Source: Rhodothermales bacterium
Lineage (GTDB): Bacteria; Bacteroidota; Rhodothermia; Rhodothermales; JABDKH01
Assembly: GCA_028284545.1 (NCBI GenBank)
Contig: JANQRN010000019.1
Location: 1 to 33,861, forward strand
Length of the DNA stretch: 33,861 bases
Direction of reading: 5' to 3'
Shown here: positions 16,760-24,392 of the stretch, piece after piece
Layout of the letters: the number at the start of each line of letters is the position of its first letter
How positions within the stretch are numbered: position 1 is the stretch's first letter
Position numbers and translations under genes: made by a program
The notes under the pieces: generated by a model
Told to the model about the DNA's origin: nothing
What the model saw: only the letters and a program-made list of their open reading frames with translations
Databases searched by the model: none

Positions 16760-17748
16760 GGCGTTACCTCAAGATTAGATTCGAAAAACAACTCCGGCCT
16801 GAACCAGACCGACTCACCCATATGCAGGCGCAGCCAGTCAACGGCTGCTGGATTTCCGTCGACATAGTCTTCCTTGGCATAGTCAGCGGGAACTGCGTTC
16901 AGCGCGACAAACGCGTCGTAGATCGCTGCCCGTGTGACCCGGTCGGCCGTGTAGGCAAGATGCCAGAGCGTCAGCGTATCAAATGCGCGTGCCGAGTCGA
17001 GCAGCGAGGGCAGTACTTCAGACGCGCCACCGCGAAAGCGACGAAGCAGTTCGCGAAAGTCGGCGCTGGCATCCATGAATACGGGCGGCTGGGGACCTGA
17101 CTCATGATCAAAGGTCGACGACGCCCCTGCTGGCACGAACCACTCGCGGCCAAGGAATTCAAGCGCAACCCAGCCCGATACCACTTCCAGTGTCCCATCG
17201 CCCGCATCATCAATCTGCAGACGGTATTCGCAGCCCAGGTCTATTGCGGTAACTGAGGGTGTTTCGACGATGAAGTACCGCGGCGGCGCATCGATGCGGG
17301 CGTAGATCTCGCCTCTGTCGAGACGGAAGACCTGTTTCTCCTCTCCGGACTCCGCAAGACGAACCGTGCTGCCAGACTCGATCGTTACGTCGCCGATCCA
17401 CGTGCTGGCGCGATACCGGATACCATCGGCTGCCGTGAGTTCTGCGCCCTCGCGAAGCAAGAACGGTTGCTCAGATCCATCAATGACGCTCACCTCCCAG
17501 CCCGAGTCGGGAAGTGTCTTTCCCTTGAACAGGTACAGCGCGGAGAACGCGAGCACCACGGTCGCAGCCAGGCTCAGGCCACGCAGCACGACGCGCCGCA
17601 AGGCAAACGGCGGCTTGCTTTCGGGGTCGCTGTCTTCTCCGCTTGATGACCCTGCGACTCGCCCGGCAATCGCGGTCCACGCGTCCCGTGGCGGTGCAAT
17701 TTCGCGCGGTAGCGCGCGCAGTTTCGCTCTTAGTTGATCGTCGTTCAT
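16756..17748 (-). CDS. FecR-domain membrane protein, putative anti-sigma factor
   Basis: The 330-aa product has a cytosolic N-terminus (1-53, LRALPREIAPPRDAWTAIAG) that could bind a sigma factor, a transmembrane helix (about 55-74) and a periplasmic FecR domain (roughly 110-215: GDVTIESGSTVRLAE, RLDRGEIYARI, FIVETPSVTAIDLGCEY, EVVSGWVALEF). The FecR domain is known from iron-citrate signalling, where it links an outer-membrane signal to an ECF sigma factor. Here the last 100 residues form a helical extension (LLRRFRGGASEVLPSLLDSA onward) that I do not recognise, and no TonB receptor is adjacent. The start overlaps the sigma stop in ATGA. Confidence 0.85.
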   Translation of the reverse strand: MNDDQLRAKLRALPREIAPPRDAWTAIAGRVAGSSSGEDSDPESKPPFALRRVVLRGLSLAATVVLAFSALYLFKGKTLPDSGWEVSVIDGSEQPFLLREGAELTAADGIRYRASTWIGDVTIESGSTVRLAESGEEKQVFRLDRGEIYARIDAPPRYFIVETPSVTAIDLGCEYRLQIDDAGDGTLEVVSGWVALEFLGREWFVPAGASSTFDHESGPQPPVFMDASADFRELLRRFRGGASEVLPSLLDSARAFDTLTLWHLAYTADRVTRAAIYDAFVALNAVPADYAKEDYVDGNPAAVDWLRLHMGESVWFRPELFFESNLEVTP

Positions 17749-18275
17749 CGCTCCAGCAGCTCTCTCAGTGTTGCGCGGGCCTGGAATAGCGTTGCTTTCG
17801 AGGTACCCGCGGAGATGCCCAACATCTCCGCGATCTCGCGGTGCCGATAGCCCTCCACGTCATGTAGCACGAGGACAGCGCGGCGGCGCTGACTCAGCTT
17901 CGCGATTGCGTGTTCCAGATCTATCTGTTCGTCTGTCGCGACCGCAGGTACCGAGAGACGCCGAACATCCGTCGCGTCAGCCGTGCCGGTCGAGGTTGCA
18001 TTCCCCTCGGGTCGACGCGATCTGTTGCGCAGCAGTTGGAGGGCGGTATTGGCTGCGATTCTGCACGCCCAGCCCGCAAACGCGTCGCGCGATCGTAGCG
18101 CGCTCGCGCCTCGCCATATCTGGACGAACGTCTCCTGAAGCGCGTCCTGCGCCAGCGCGTCGTCGGCGAGGATGCGGCGGCAGATCGCGAAGACCCGCCC
18201 GCCCAGCGCTGCATAAGCCTCCTCGAGAGCGCTCTCATCTCCCTGCTGCAGCCGCAACACCGCGTCTGCGTCCAT
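17745..18275 (-). CDS. ECF sigma factor (second locus)
   Basis: Sigma-70 family ECF factor of 176 aa. Region 2 covers about 8-80 (GDESALEEAYAALGGRVFAI; AQDALQETFVQIWRGASALR; DAFAGWACRIAANTALQLLR) and region 4 about 115-172 (AIAKLSQRRRAVLVLHDVEG; REIAEMLGISAGTSKATLFQ). The linker is short and polar. The ATG at 18275 is taken because conserved sequence begins there; the open frame starts at 18308. The next gene is a FecR-like anti-sigma candidate with a 4-nt overlap, so the two proteins are probably made in stoichiometric amounts. Confidence 0.93.
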   Translation of the reverse strand: MDADAVLRLQQGDESALEEAYAALGGRVFAICRRILADDALAQDALQETFVQIWRGASALRSRDAFAGWACRIAANTALQLLRNRSRRPEGNATSTGTADATDVRRLSVPAVATDEQIDLEHAIAKLSQRRRAVLVLHDVEGYRHREIAEMLGISAGTSKATLFQARATLRELLER

Positions 18276-18331
18276 GGCACCTATAGTCCCTGCTATCCTG
18301 ACTTGCACCCTCCGGTGTTTGATTCACACAG

Positions 18332-18362
18332 GAGATGCTCCATCTCAGCTAAATGGTTTAGC
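18332..18362. repeat. Two adjacent short inverted repeats downstream of the symporter gene
   Basis: GAGATG-CTC-CATCTC (18332-18346) is followed directly by GCTAAA-TGG-TTTAGC (18348-18362), which ends 4 nt before the symporter stop codon. Each has a 6-bp stem and 3-nt loop and neither carries a clear U-tract on the minus strand. They could mark transcript processing or termination between the symporter gene and the downstream sigma operon, but chance is not excluded. Confidence 0.35.
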
Positions 18363-18365
18363 GGG

Positions 18366-19949
18366 CTACGCAAATAGGGCGTAAATACCCACTACGACCG
18401 CAACGAGTCCGATCCCGGCGATCCGCGCGTACGGCCAGGGTGTCATATCCACGTCACCGGAGTGTACCTGTTGATATGGGGTTTCGCGCGGCCAGATAGC
18501 ACCGGAAACCAGCATCACGACAACACTCAGCGCGAACACTAGCCCGACGTAGTGGAAGAAGTTCATTTGCGACTCGATTGCCCCCTTGAAAACGAATGAC
18601 CCGAGGATCATCGCGGAGAGCGAGAACGCAAGTGTAATGAGCGCCGCACGTTCCGACGCCGTCTTGTTGAGAAGTCCAACCAGTACAACTGCAAATAGCG
18701 GGATGAAGTAGATCGCATTCATCTCCTGGAGGTACTGGAAGATACCGCCGGCGCGGATGAGCAACGGCGCTGTGGACATTGCAAAGACTGCCACGATGAC
18801 GCCACATATCCGGCCCGCACGTACCACCTTTTTGTGCCCCGCGGATGGGTTGAGCTTGGACTTGTATATCCCGAGGCTGTACAGTGTCGCCGTAGAGTTG
18901 AGTGCCGAGTTGAAGGATGAGAGAATCGCGCCCACCATTGCGGCGGCAAAGAAGCCGGTCAGCGGTGCTGGAAGCACGGTGCGCACGAGAAGACCATACG
19001 CGCCGTCTTTGTCGACGCCTTGTCCCGCGAAGAGCGTGAACGCGATGATCCCGGGAATGACAAGTATCGCTGGAGCAAGGACCTTGAAGAGTCCGGCAAG
19101 CAACACGCCCTTCTGCCCCTCAGCCAGGTTGCGCGCTCCGAACGTCCGCTGGATTATCTGCTGGTTGGTGGTCCAGTAGAAGAGGTTCAGTATCAACACG
19201 CCGGTGAAGAGCGTGTGCCACGGAACGGATTGTTCGTTGGTACCGAGCGAGCGGAACATCTCCGGGTGCTGCGAGCGCATGGATGTCCACCCTTCCAGCA
19301 CGCTGCCGCCGTTGCCCGCGACTGCCTGAAGCCCAAACACCGTGATGAGGACGCCCCCGACGAGCAGGCCGAAGCCGTTAAGGGTATCCGAAACCGCGAC
19401 CGTCCGCAGTCCGCCCCAAATCGCGTATATCGAGCCAACGATCCCGATCACCCATACCGAGATCCAGAGGTTGGCGGCTTCATCGCTGATCCCGGTCAGG
19501 TTTGCGACATCGAGCATTCCATTCAAGCCGCGCGCGCCAGTGTACAGCACGATAGGAAGAAGAATCAGTGCGTACGCGGCGACAAAGATCAGGGTGGTAA
19601 CGGTGCGCGTTGTCTTTCCGTAGCGTTCCTCGAGAAACTGTGGAACCGTGGCAACCCCGCTCTTCAGGTACCGCGGCAAAAACATCAGCGCAAGCAGCAC
19701 GAGCGCAATGGCCGCCACAACCTCCCACGCCATCACAGAGATACCGTCTTCGAAAGCTGCACCGTTCAGTCCGACAAGTTGCTCAGTCGAGAGGTTTGTG
19801 AGCAACAGCGACCCGGCTATCACTGGGCCGGTGAGTCGCCGGCCGGCCAGGAAGTAGCCTTCCTCGGATGCGTGGTCATCGCCGCGCGTCAGCCTCCAGG
19901 TAACTAGAGCGACTACACCCGTGAAGAGGAGGAACGTCAGAAGCGTCAT
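18366..19949 (-). CDS. Sodium/solute symporter, SGLT-like (SSS family)
   Basis: Inner-membrane Na+-coupled symporter of 527 aa with about 14 hydrophobic segments (LeuT-like fold). The unwound first-helix region reads SLLLTNLSTEQLVGLNGAAF (about 47-66) and the Na-site helix AILSSFNSALNSTATLYSLGIYK; both closely recall bacterial sugar symporters of the vSGLT type (SAEQFIG and SSLAAMLNS patterns). A sugar such as xylose, galactose or glucose is the likely substrate, xylose being attractive because xylB is nearby, but this is inference. It is monocistronic: a strong terminator lies upstream at 20015-20055, so either it has its own promoter in 19950-20014 or it is controlled by read-through. Confidence 0.92.
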   Translation of the reverse strand: MTLLTFLLFTGVVALVTWRLTRGDDHASEEGYFLAGRRLTGPVIAGSLLLTNLSTEQLVGLNGAAFEDGISVMAWEVVAAIALVLLALMFLPRYLKSGVATVPQFLEERYGKTTRTVTTLIFVAAYALILLPIVLYTGARGLNGMLDVANLTGISDEAANLWISVWVIGIVGSIYAIWGGLRTVAVSDTLNGFGLLVGGVLITVFGLQAVAGNGGSVLEGWTSMRSQHPEMFRSLGTNEQSVPWHTLFTGVLILNLFYWTTNQQIIQRTFGARNLAEGQKGVLLAGLFKVLAPAILVIPGIIAFTLFAGQGVDKDGAYGLLVRTVLPAPLTGFFAAAMVGAILSSFNSALNSTATLYSLGIYKSKLNPSAGHKKVVRAGRICGVIVAVFAMSTAPLLIRAGGIFQYLQEMNAIYFIPLFAVVLVGLLNKTASERAALITLAFSLSAMILGSFVFKGAIESQMNFFHYVGLVFALSVVVMLVSGAIWPRETPYQQVHSGDVDMTPWPYARIAGIGLVAVVVGIYALFA

Positions 19950-20014
19950 TGCGGTCTGGCCGAATTCGTGAAAGACGCCGCAATATAGCGACGGCGAAAC
20001 AGGGCTTGCGGCAA

Positions 20015-20055
20015 AGAAAAATGGCAGGGTGACCGTCCTCCCCGGTCACCCTGCC
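20015..20055 (-). terminator. Strong rho-independent terminator, minus strand
   Basis: GGCAGGGTGACC (20023-20034) and its exact complement (20044-20055) form a 12-bp GC-rich stem with a 9-nt loop. On the minus strand it is followed by ATTTTTCTTT (20022-20013), a good U-tract; no T-run follows on the plus strand. It lies 66 nt upstream of the symporter start and downstream of no recognised protein gene on this strand. Confidence 0.85.
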
Positions 20056-20300
20056 AAGACCGTGCACGTACCTTGTCGGGCCAGTAGCCCGATGCACGAC
20101 CAGTGCATCGCCCACGTCATGCTCCACCGCTCCGACACGGTGCGCACCAACAACCGCGAGATCCGCTTCCTGGCCGCCCCCAGGTACAGCGAGCCGCGTT
20201 TACTGGGACGAAGAGCATCCGCAGACCGATGCGACGCGGAAGCAATCTGCAACCCGCGTATGACCCCGGCAAGCGCTTTCGGGCGAGTCGTTTAGAACCG
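20015..20300 (-). ncRNA. Candidate structured non-coding RNA or leader upstream of symporter
   Basis: No convincing coding frame lies here on either strand, yet the minus-strand sequence is rich in exact complementary segments. GCTTCC near 20243-20238 pairs with GGAAGC at 20169-20164 and encloses GCATC/GATGC and CCCAG/CTGGG hairpins. CGATGCAC/GTGCATCG (20090-20110) is a perfect 8-bp stem with a 5-nt loop and overlaps an alternative TCGGGC/GCCCGA stem (20076-20092). GTACCT/AGGTAC and ACCGTG/CACGGT could form a pseudoknot. The end is a strong terminator. I see no match by eye to tmRNA, RNase P RNA, SRP RNA or to TPP, cobalamin, FMN or glycine riboswitch cores. The 5' end is unknown. It could be a free small RNA or an attenuating leader of the symporter gene. 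Confidence 0.4.
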
Positions 20301-20332
20301 CTATTCAACCGCTTCTGACGCCTCGCGAACGG

Positions 20333-20361
20333 TTGCCGGATTATTGCCCTCCGCGTATACT
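20333..20361 (+). promoter_or_regulatory. Sigma70-like promoter of pyrD
   Basis: TTGCCG (20333-20338) and TATACT (20356-20361) are separated by exactly 17 nt, a near-consensus sigma70 arrangement. The expected transcription start is near 20368, which leaves about 95 nt of leader before the preferred pyrD start. Confidence 0.65.
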
Positions 20362-20430
20362 GAACGGTATTGAGTCAAATCACGGCGACCTGGCCGGCAC
20401 GGGCATTCTATCGCAGCAGCCGCCACAGTC

Positions 20431-20459
20431 GCGACAGTCCCAGCACGCGACAGTCCCAG
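20431..20459 (+). repeat. 16-nt period direct repeat in the pyrD leader
   Basis: GCGACAGTCCCAG occurs at 20431-20443 and again at 20447-20459, giving a 16-nt tandem unit just before the TTG at 20463. It might be a recent duplication in the leader or an RNA- or protein-binding element. Confidence 0.7.
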
Positions 20460-20462
20460 AAA

Positions 20463-21623
20463 TTGTACAAGCGCCTCCGCCCGCTACTCTTCTCTCTGCC
20501 GCCCGAATCGGCCCACAACCTCGGCTTGGCCGTGGCGCGGTTCTCGAAGCCGGTCAGATCGACTGTCAAAGGCGTCCTTAGGTACGATGCCTCCGTGCTG
20601 TCCCAGTATCTGTGGGGACTACAATTCAACAACCCGATCGGCCTCGCGGCCGGACTAGACAAGAATGCCGTCGCGGTACCGTTCTGGGCAGCCATCGGAT
20701 TCGGCTTTGTTGAGGTCGGGTCGGTTAGCGCTCGTGCCTGGAAGGGCAACCCGAAACCACGCCTTTTTCGACTGCCGGCCGACCGGGCACTGATCAACCG
20801 GATGGGGCTCAACAACCAGGGCGTCGAGAAAATTGGCGCCCGTCTCTCGCGACTACCCAACGGGCTCCCGCCGGTTGGCGTCAACATCGTGAAGACGCCC
20901 GATGCGAAGATCCTTGGGGCAGCAGCAATCGAGGACTTCACGACGACACTCGAAAGCGTTATCACCTCGGCGAGCTATGTAACCCTCAACGTATCCTGCC
21001 CCAACACCTCTGAAGGCAAGACGTTCGAAGAGCCCGAGGCACTCGACGGCTTGCTCGAGGCAGTGCTTAAGATCCGCAACGACACGAGACGGCATCTTCC
21101 CATTCTCGTGAAGCTCTCGCCACCGGTGTCGACGCGATTTGTATTCGACAGCTTCATCGACGAGATCATTGAAGTCTGCATGTCACATGGCGTCGACGGG
21201 TTTGTCGCAGCCAACACGTTGTCATCGCGCCCGGAGCTACAGACACCTACCCGCGAAATACTGCGTATAGGTGTAGGAGGACTCAGCGGTGAACCGCTCG
21301 ACGACGCCAGCACCCACCTGGTACGCTATCTCTACCGACGCACGGAGGGCCTGGTGCCGATCGTCGGCGTCGGGGGTGTCTCGTCGGCGGAATCCGCGTT
21401 TCGCAAGATCCTGGCCGGCGCCTCGCTTCTCCAGCTGTACACAGCCCTCGTCTACGAAGGGCCGAGTCTCGTCAAACAAATCAAGATGGGCTTGTCGCAG
21501 CTACTAATCGAGCACGGATTTCAAACCATCAAGCAGGCGGTTGGCGCTGAAGAGCGCGTCCGCTGGAGACTGGAGAAACCAACCCGACGGACACCGGCTC
21601 AACAGCATCCCCAAGGCACATAG
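20463..21623 (+). CDS. pyrD: Dihydroorotate dehydrogenase, class 2-like
   Basis: FMN enzyme oxidising dihydroorotate to orotate in pyrimidine synthesis; class 2 enzymes sit on the inner membrane and use quinone. About 386 aa with a class-2 N-terminal helical part (LYKRLRPLLFSLPPESAHNL), FMN-site GLAAGLDKNAVAVPFWAAIG and the GNPKPRLFRLPADRALINRM signature. At the position of the class-2 catalytic Ser in NxSSPN there is Cys (NVSCPN, Cys179), as in class 1 enzymes, followed by TSEGKTFEEPEAL instead of TPGLRxLQ. The TTG at 20463 fits the family start (usually MYK) and the mapped promoter; the frame is open back to a TTG at 20370, which would coincide with the expected transcription start. The acyl-CoA synthetase gene begins 5 nt downstream. 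Confidence 0.9.
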   Translation: MYKRLRPLLFSLPPESAHNLGLAVARFSKPVRSTVKGVLRYDASVLSQYLWGLQFNNPIGLAAGLDKNAVAVPFWAAIGFGFVEVGSVSARAWKGNPKPRLFRLPADRALINRMGLNNQGVEKIGARLSRLPNGLPPVGVNIVKTPDAKILGAAAIEDFTTTLESVITSASYVTLNVSCPNTSEGKTFEEPEALDGLLEAVLKIRNDTRRHLPILVKLSPPVSTRFVFDSFIDEIIEVCMSHGVDGFVAANTLSSRPELQTPTREILRIGVGGLSGEPLDDASTHLVRYLYRRTEGLVPIVGVGGVSSAESAFRKILAGASLLQLYTALVYEGPSLVKQIKMGLSQLLIEHGFQTIKQAVGAEERVRWRLEKPTRRTPAQQHPQGT

Positions 21624-21628
21624 GTCCC

Positions 21629-23515
21629 ATGGCAGCACTCGTTGAATTTGAAACACTACCCGGCTTGTTTTCTGCGCTCGTGGATCACCACGACGACGAT
21701 GTAACTGCGCTGCAGTACAAAGACAAGAAATCGAAACGATGGGAGCAGATCAGCTGGTCCGCACTTCGCGATCGGGTAAACGCACTGGCCGCGTTCCTGC
21801 ACGACAGCGGCGTGCGAAAAGGTGACCGCGTGGCCCTGCTGACGGAGAATCGACCGGAGTGGGCCATCGTAGACCTGGCGTGCCAGAACATCGGAGCCAT
21901 CAACGTTTCCCTGTATACCTCGCTACCCGCTTCGCAGGTCGCGTACATAATCAAGGACTCAGCGGCGCGCGTCTTCTTCGTATCCACGTCCATTCAGCAG
22001 CGAAAGGCAGAAGAGATATTCGATGCATGCACGGACCTCGAGTCGGTCATAACCATGACGACGCCACGCAAGGAGCTGCCCGAATTTGTTTCGACGTGGA
22101 CGGATGCCGAAGCACGCGGCGCCGAGCTCTGGCCAGCGCTTGCAGAGGAGGTGGGGCGAGTTACTGACCTGATCAAACCTGACGATGTTGCAGCGCTGAT
22201 TTATACCAGCGGTACAACCGGTACACCCAAGGGCGTCATGCTGACGCACGAAAACTTCTGCACCAACGCACAGTCGGCGCTCGGACTAGTACCGTTCAAT
22301 CCGGGCGACCACCACCTTTCATTCCTTCCACTCTGCCACTCGTTTGAGCGCACGGCCGGATACACGGCGGTCCTCGCAGCCGGCGGCAAAATCTCGTATG
22401 CCGAGAGCATCGATACGGTGAACCGAAACCTGCTGGAGGTCTCCCCCACTGTGATGATCTCTGTACCGAGGCTCTTCGAGCGTGTCTTCAATGCGGTGCA
22501 GAAATCCGCGAAGGAGGGCTCGGCGATACAGCAGCGGGTCTTCGGGTGGGCGGTTTCCGCCGGCAAGCGCTTCGCGGAGACGAAGAAACGCAAGGGCTCG
22601 GCAGGACCGCTGCTGTCGCTGCAGAACAACCTCGCGCAACGCCTCGTCTTTGGCAAGCTGCACGAAAAGCTTGGCGGTAACTTGCGATTTGCCGTATCCG
22701 GCGGCGCGGCGCTGCCCAAGGACATCGGAGAGTTCTTTGAAGCAGCCGGGATTCTGCTCATCGAGGGATACGGTCTCACCGAGACCGCACCCGTCCTCAC
22801 CGTAAATCCAATGGGCGGACCCAGGTACGGCACCGTTGGCCATGTTATTCCTGGCGTCACCATCGGAATCCAGCGCCTGAGTGACCTGAAGATTGTCGCG
22901 CAGCTGTCAGGAGAAGACTACCCCTCGAACCTGACGTCTGAGGAGGGCGAGATCGTCGCGCGTGGGCCCAACATCATGAAAGGCTACTGGAACAACGAAC
23001 AGGCGACCAAGGAGTGCATCGATGACGACGGCTGGTATCATACAGGAGACGTTGGGCGATTCGTCGACGGATACGTCCAGATCACCGACCGAATCAAACA
23101 CATGATCGTCTCGAAGGGTGGGAAAAACATCTATCCGGGACCTATCGAGGACAGCTTCAAGTCAATCAACTGGATCGATCAGTTGCTCGTCGTTGGTGAG
23201 GGGCGGGAATTCCTGACGGCGCTTGTGGTGCCGGCGATGGAAGAGCTCGAGCGCTTTGCGTCTGACGAGGGAATCGGGACGAACGGAGAGTCTGACCTTC
23301 TTCAGCACGAGCAGGTGCTGTCGCTGTTCGAGAAGGAGTTCAAATCGTATTCGCGAAAGGCGGCGTCGCAGGAGAAGATCCGACGATTTCGGCTGATCGC
23401 CGAGCCCTTCACCATCGACAACGGCATGCTGACGCCGACCCTGAAACCGCGCCGCAAGCAAATCGAGACGCACTACGCGGATTTAATTGACGAGATGTAC
23501 GCCGGGGTTGTCTGA
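21629..23515 (+). CDS. Long-chain fatty acid-CoA ligase (AMP-forming)
   Basis: Adenylating enzyme of the ANL superfamily that activates long-chain fatty acids to acyl-CoA through an acyl-AMP intermediate, usually at the membrane face. The 628-aa product has the P-loop motif YTSGTTGTPKGVMLTHENF (192-210), the A5 motif LIEGYGLTETAPVL (around 377-390), A7/A8 WYHTGDVGRFVDGYVQITDR and the C-terminal lysine motif TPTLKPRRKQIE. The length matches FadD15-type bacterial ligases. ATG at 21629 follows the pyrD stop by 5 nt, so the two share a transcript although the pathways are not obviously linked. The 36-nt gap to the convergent response regulator shows no clear terminator. Confidence 0.93.
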   Translation: MAALVEFETLPGLFSALVDHHDDDVTALQYKDKKSKRWEQISWSALRDRVNALAAFLHDSGVRKGDRVALLTENRPEWAIVDLACQNIGAINVSLYTSLPASQVAYIIKDSAARVFFVSTSIQQRKAEEIFDACTDLESVITMTTPRKELPEFVSTWTDAEARGAELWPALAEEVGRVTDLIKPDDVAALIYTSGTTGTPKGVMLTHENFCTNAQSALGLVPFNPGDHHLSFLPLCHSFERTAGYTAVLAAGGKISYAESIDTVNRNLLEVSPTVMISVPRLFERVFNAVQKSAKEGSAIQQRVFGWAVSAGKRFAETKKRKGSAGPLLSLQNNLAQRLVFGKLHEKLGGNLRFAVSGGAALPKDIGEFFEAAGILLIEGYGLTETAPVLTVNPMGGPRYGTVGHVIPGVTIGIQRLSDLKIVAQLSGEDYPSNLTSEEGEIVARGPNIMKGYWNNEQATKECIDDDGWYHTGDVGRFVDGYVQITDRIKHMIVSKGGKNIYPGPIEDSFKSINWIDQLLVVGEGREFLTALVVPAMEELERFASDEGIGTNGESDLLQHEQVLSLFEKEFKSYSRKAASQEKIRRFRLIAEPFTIDNGMLTPTLKPRRKQIETHYADLIDEMYAGVV

Positions 23516-23551
23516 TTCGCGGGCGTGGCTGCGGACTCGGATGTCCTGTCA

Positions 23552-24235
23552 TCAGTCGACTGCCCTGTCTGACAATCTATAGCCGACACCGCGCACGGTC
23601 TCGATCGAATCCTGGCCAATCTTGTTCCGGATCTTGCGGACGTGCACGTCGACTGTCCGCACGCCGATCGGCGAGTCGTTTCCCCAAACCGAGTTCAACA
23701 GTTGCTCACGGGTGAACACTCTACCCGGTCGTTGCGCGAGCGCGAACAAGAGTTCAAATTCCTTTTTCGGCAGATGCAGTCTCTCTCCGCTGGAACTGAA
23801 GACCGCGAATTTTTCGCGGTCGATGGTGAACTCGCCGACAGATAGCGTTCTTTCGGCCGCATCCTGACGACGCAGAAGAGCACGAACGCGTGCGATAAGC
23901 CGGCGTGGGCTGACGGGTTTTCGCAGAAAGTCATCGGCACCAAGACTCAGCAAGTGGATCTCGTCGTCTTCCGAATCTTTCGCGGTCAGCACCAGAATGG
24001 GTATTTCGTTGAGCTCCGCAGAGGACCGTATCGCCCTGCACACGTCAAGTCCATCCATCCTCGGCATCATGATGTCGAGCACAAGAAGTGAGGGCCTGTG
24101 CTCAGCGACAAGCTGAATTGCCTGGATCCCGTCGTATGCCACTACGACATCCATTCCCGAGACTTCCAGGTTGTAGCGAACAAGATCAACTACATCGCGG
24201 TCGTCATCTGCAACAAGTACTGTTGGACGAGACAT
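23552..24235 (-). CDS. Response regulator, OmpR/PhoB type
   Basis: Transcription factor of a two-component system, 227 aa. Receiver domain about 1-120: acidic pocket DDD (10-12), phospho-acceptor Asp54 in LDIMMP, Thr84 and Lys106 in FLRKPVSPRRL. The winged-helix output domain covers about 130-224 (LPKKEFELLFALAQRPGRVF; REQLLNSVWGNDSPIGVRTV; IETVRGVGYRLS). Of the OmpR subfamily it looks closest to PhoB, but function is not proven. ATG at 24235 (MSRPTVLVADDD) is chosen; upstream coding-like frame to 24391 is not conserved in type. No kinase gene adjoins. It follows the T9SS protein gene by 157 nt on the same strand and may regulate the receptor locus. Confidence 0.93.
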   Translation of the reverse strand: MSRPTVLVADDDRDVVDLVRYNLEVSGMDVVVAYDGIQAIQLVAEHRPSLLVLDIMMPRMDGLDVCRAIRSSAELNEIPILVLTAKDSEDDEIHLLSLGADDFLRKPVSPRRLIARVRALLRRQDAAERTLSVGEFTIDREKFAVFSSSGERLHLPKKEFELLFALAQRPGRVFTREQLLNSVWGNDSPIGVRTVDVHVRKIRNKIGQDSIETVRGVGYRLSDRAVD

Positions 24236-24392
24236 CACGTCTACGAAGCCGTTTGTTGCATTTGGTCGAAGTCGATTTGCAATCGGGAAGCCCATCTCTT
24301 GCTCAACCTGGAAGGCATAATCGGGAGCAGCCGGTGGCGTCCAGTCGGGGGCAACATCCGAACACGCGCCACCGGCTTTTCCCTGTTGCACG

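Noticed and set aside
19020-19907. Plus-strand frame of 295 codons opposite the symporter gene
   Set aside because: Antisense to a well-supported symporter, polar and Arg-rich translation without any motif.
20046-20308. Small minus-strand frames in the symporter upstream gap (20046-20252 and 20117-20308)
   Set aside because: They overlap each other in different frames, have no motif or start signal, and run into the terminator; the stretch is better explained as structured non-coding sequence.
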